This document shows, one piece after another, positions 5,769 through 7,360 of a DNA stretch of 7,360 nucleotides (position 1 is its first letter; every line of letters begins with the position of its first letter). A model generated the notes under the pieces. It saw only the letters and a program-made list of their open reading frames with translations, was not told where the DNA came from and ran no database searches. The stretch comes from an uncultured bacterium (lineage in GTDB: Bacteria > Bacillota > Clostridia > Lachnospirales > Lachnospiraceae): NCBI GenBank assembly GCA_946061355.1, contig CAMGRE010000123.1, positions 1-7,360 of the forward strand, given 5' to 3'. The position numbers and the translations under genes are program-made.

Positions 5769-6318
5769 GGAAGCGGTAAAGCTTTTGTTAGAAGGGATCG
5801 GGGAAGACATTCACCGTGAGGGACTGGCAGGAACGCCGGAGCGGATCGGGAGAATGTATCAGGAGATCTTCGGCGGGATGGAGGAGGATGCGGGGACACA
5901 TCTGGCGACACAGTTTCAGGTAGAGAACAATGAGATGGTGCTGGAGCGTGACATCGTATTCTATTCCATGTGCGAACATCATCTGCTTCCGTTTTATGGG
6001 AAGGCTCATGTGGCATATATTCCGGATGGCAAAGTGACGGGGCTCAGCAAGCTTGCACGCACGGTCGAGGTGTTTGCGCGCAGACCGCAGATCCAGGAGC
6101 GCATGACGGCGCAGATCGCCGATGCTGTGATGGAGCATCTGGCTCCGAAAGGTGTGATGGTGTATGTGGAGGCAGAGCATATGTGTATGACAATGCGCGG
6201 CGTCAAGAAGCCGGGAAGCACCACTGCAACAGTTGTTACAAGAGGCATATTTACGGAGGATCCGGGACTGCAGAACCGGTTTTTCCGGATGTTGGGAAAC
6301 CATGGAACGAATAGATAA
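5746..6318 (+). CDS. folE: GTP cyclohydrolase I
   Basis: FolE converts GTP to 7,8-dihydroneopterin triphosphate and formate, the first step of the pterin branch of folate synthesis. The 190-residue protein is complete. The zinc ligands are visible as Cys76 and His79 in MCEHHLLPF and Cys147 in HMCMTMRG. Other family elements are GLAGTPERIGRMY at 26-38, GLSKLARTVEVFARRPQ at 99-115, and GVKKPGSTTATVVTRG at 152-167. Retention of the zinc cysteines marks it as the classical type IA enzyme and not the zinc-independent FolE2. The ATG at 5746 lies inside the end of folC and has AGGAG shortly upstream, which points to coupled translation. The stop overlaps the following HD-domain gene by 17 bases. Confidence 0.97.
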   Translation: MVDQKKIEEAVKLLLEGIGEDIHREGLAGTPERIGRMYQEIFGGMEEDAGTHLATQFQVENNEMVLERDIVFYSMCEHHLLPFYGKAHVAYIPDGKVTGLSKLARTVEVFARRPQIQERMTAQIADAVMEHLAPKGVMVYVEAEHMCMTMRGVKKPGSTTATVVTRGIFTEDPGLQNRFFRMLGNHGTNR

Positions 6319-6784
6319 AATATTAAATCACAAATTATTTATTTCCTACCTTGAGAGAAACAAAGAGACTGAGCGGGACAGAATTTTCTGCCGCCACAAT
6401 ATGGAGCATTTCCTGAATGTGGCGAGGATCGGAGAGATTCTGAATCTCGAGGAACATCGGAGGATTCCGAAGGTGCAGATCTATGCGGCTGCATTGCTTC
6501 ACGATATCGGCAGGTACAGACAGTACGAGGACGGGACGCCGCATGAGCAGGCAAGTGCGCAGCTGGCTCCACAGATCCTTCGGGACTGTGGGTTTGATGA
6601 AAATGAAACGTGCGTTATTTTAAATGCGATCGCCAGCCACCGTGACGGAAAAGTGAAGGAGGAGCCGGGGCTTCGAGGGATCCTGTACCGGGCGGACAAG
6701 CTGAGCAGAGGGTGCTTTGCCTGTGAGGCGGAAGGTCTTTGTGACTGGAAGCAGGACAAAAAGAACAGGACATTGCGGTATTGA
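6302..6784 (+). CDS. HD-domain phosphohydrolase in the folate operon
   Basis: The 160-residue protein has the full HD-superfamily metal set. His36 lies in MEHFLNVARIGEIL, His67-Asp68 in ALLHDIGRYRQY, and His81 and His113 follow at the expected distances. Asp132 lies in YRADKLSR. Members are usually metal-dependent phosphatases or phosphodiesterases. The C terminus has three cysteines in CFACEAEGLC (138-147), followed by DW. The frame extends 23 codons upstream through folE, but the ATG at 6302 gives a protein that begins naturally with MERIDKIL and overlaps folE by only 17 bases. Its ribosome site is weak, so it probably depends on coupling to folE. Its place between folE and folP suggests a folate role, possibly removing phosphate from dihydroneopterin phosphates. 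That is inference from position; the substrate is unknown. Confidence 0.88.
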   Translation: MERIDKILNHKLFISYLERNKETERDRIFCRHNMEHFLNVARIGEILNLEEHRRIPKVQIYAAALLHDIGRYRQYEDGTPHEQASAQLAPQILRDCGFDENETCVILNAIASHRDGKVKEEPGLRGILYRADKLSRGCFACEAEGLCDWKQDKKNRTLRY

Positions 6785-6825
6785 TTTTATCTGCCCGGGG
6801 TATGAGGGGTGGAAAACAGATAAAA
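6785..6825. repeat. Inverted repeat in the HD gene to folP gap
   Basis: TTTTATCTG (6785-6793) and CAGATAAAA (6817-6825) are perfect nine-base complements around a 23-base loop that contains CCCGGGG. It starts directly after the HD gene stop and ends about 23 bases before the folP ribosome site. It lacks a following T run on the + strand, so it is not an ordinary terminator for the operon. It could protect or process the message. Confidence 0.45.
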
Positions 6826-6848
6826 GAATCGTGTGCGGCAGGGACGGC

Positions 6849-6855
6849 AAGGAGG
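6849..6855 (+). promoter_or_regulatory. folP ribosome binding site
   Basis: AAGGAGG lies six bases before the ATG at 6862. An in-frame ATG at 6802 would add 20 residues, MRGGKQIKES and onward, but has no such site and does not look like family sequence. The start at 6862 is therefore preferred. Confidence 0.85.
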
Positions 6856-6861
6856 AGACAT

Positions 6862-7360
6862 ATGATCATAGGCACAAAAGAGTTTGATACATCGAAGAAG
6901 ACATATATCATGGGAATTCTGAATGTGACGCCGGATTCTTTTTCCGATGGTGGAAAATACGACAATATCGATAAGGCACTGTTCCATGTGGAGGAGATGA
7001 TCCGGGAAGGTGCGGATCTGATCGATGTGGGAGGAGAATCCACCAGACCGGGATCGGTGTATGATTCTGCGAATATTCCGGAAGAGATACATCGAGTTGT
7101 TCCTGTGATCGAAGGAATTAAGTCAAGATTTGATATCCCGATTTCGCTCGATACGTATCATGCAGATACGGCGAGAGCCGGCATTGCGGCGGGAGCGGAT
7201 CTGATCAATGATATCTGGGGCTTGAAGTTTGATCCGGATATGGCGGGTGTGATCGCGGAGAGTAAAGTGGTATGTTGCCTGATGCATAATCGCAGGGAAG
7301 CGGATTATCAGGATTATATGAATGATCTGGCGGCGGATCTCGCGGACAGCATCCATCTGG
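6862..7360 (+). CDS. folP: Dihydropteroate synthase, 5' part only
   Basis: FolP condenses 6-hydroxymethyl-dihydropterin diphosphate with p-aminobenzoate to give dihydropteroate, and is the target of sulfonamides. The frame is open from 6862 to the right edge, giving the first 166 residues of a protein that is usually about 260-280 long. Landmarks are MGILNVTPDSFSDGG at 17-31 with Asn21, DVGGESTRPG at 55-64, SLDTYHADTARAG at 95-107 with Asp97 contacting the pterin, and GADLINDIWGL at 111-121 with Asn116. The second glycine-rich and C-terminal lysine and SxRxH motifs lie beyond the edge. It is separated from the HD gene by 77 bases yet runs in the same direction with no promoter that I can place, so it is probably the fourth gene of the folC unit. 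Its continuation, and any folB or folK, would be to the right. Confidence 0.96.
   Translation, partial: MIIGTKEFDTSKKTYIMGILNVTPDSFSDGGKYDNIDKALFHVEEMIREGADLIDVGGESTRPGSVYDSANIPEEIHRVVPVIEGIKSRFDIPISLDTYHADTARAGIAAGADLINDIWGLKFDPDMAGVIAESKVVCCLMHNRREADYQDYMNDLAADLADSIHL

Noticed and set aside
5788..6303. A 171-codon open frame on the - strand opposite folE
   Set aside because: It lies wholly antisense to folE with its conserved zinc and substrate motifs; its His- and Cys-rich composition comes from the complementary reading of folE codons.

Overview
The window looks like a chromosomal stretch from a Clostridia-type Firmicute, most likely a Lachnospiraceae member. That rests on three things: strong GGAGG ribosome binding sites, a linked pyrB-pyrI pair of the two-subunit aspartate transcarbamylase type, and a folC-folE-HD-folP folate cluster. 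The taxonomic call is inference from gene content and style, with no database search behind it.

Layout, left to right. Positions 1-357 hold the end of an AT-rich, acidic + strand protein that I do not recognise. A short intergenic stretch follows, with one strong hairpin and a terminator for the leftward genes. On the - strand are pyrI (511-942) and pyrB (957-1880), the two subunits of aspartate transcarbamylase. Also on the - strand is a nitroreductase-family flavoprotein (1954-2496), separated from pyrB by a perfect terminator hairpin. A MATE efflux transporter (2653-4008, +) diverges from the nitroreductase across a compact region where I can place both promoters. A small membrane protein on the - strand (3956-4390) overlaps the 3' end of the MATE gene tail to tail. 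The rest is a + strand folate operon: folC (4428-5768), folE (5746-6318), an HD-domain hydrolase (6302-6784) and folP (6862 to the right edge, incomplete).

How the genes work together. PyrB and PyrI form the allosteric enzyme that commits carbamoyl phosphate and aspartate to pyrimidine synthesis. FolE makes dihydroneopterin triphosphate from GTP, FolP joins the pterin to p-aminobenzoate, and FolC adds glutamate to make dihydrofolate and polyglutamates. The HD protein, translationally coupled between folE and folP, is well placed to supply a missing phosphatase or other hydrolase step. The nitroreductase and MATE pump may form a small redox or xenobiotic response pair.

Most of the window is ordinary core metabolism, and I see no mobile element, CRISPR array, RNA gene or clearly new system. 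The points most worth following up are the HD protein in the folate operon and a predicted pyrBI promoter embedded in the terminator of the gene upstream.
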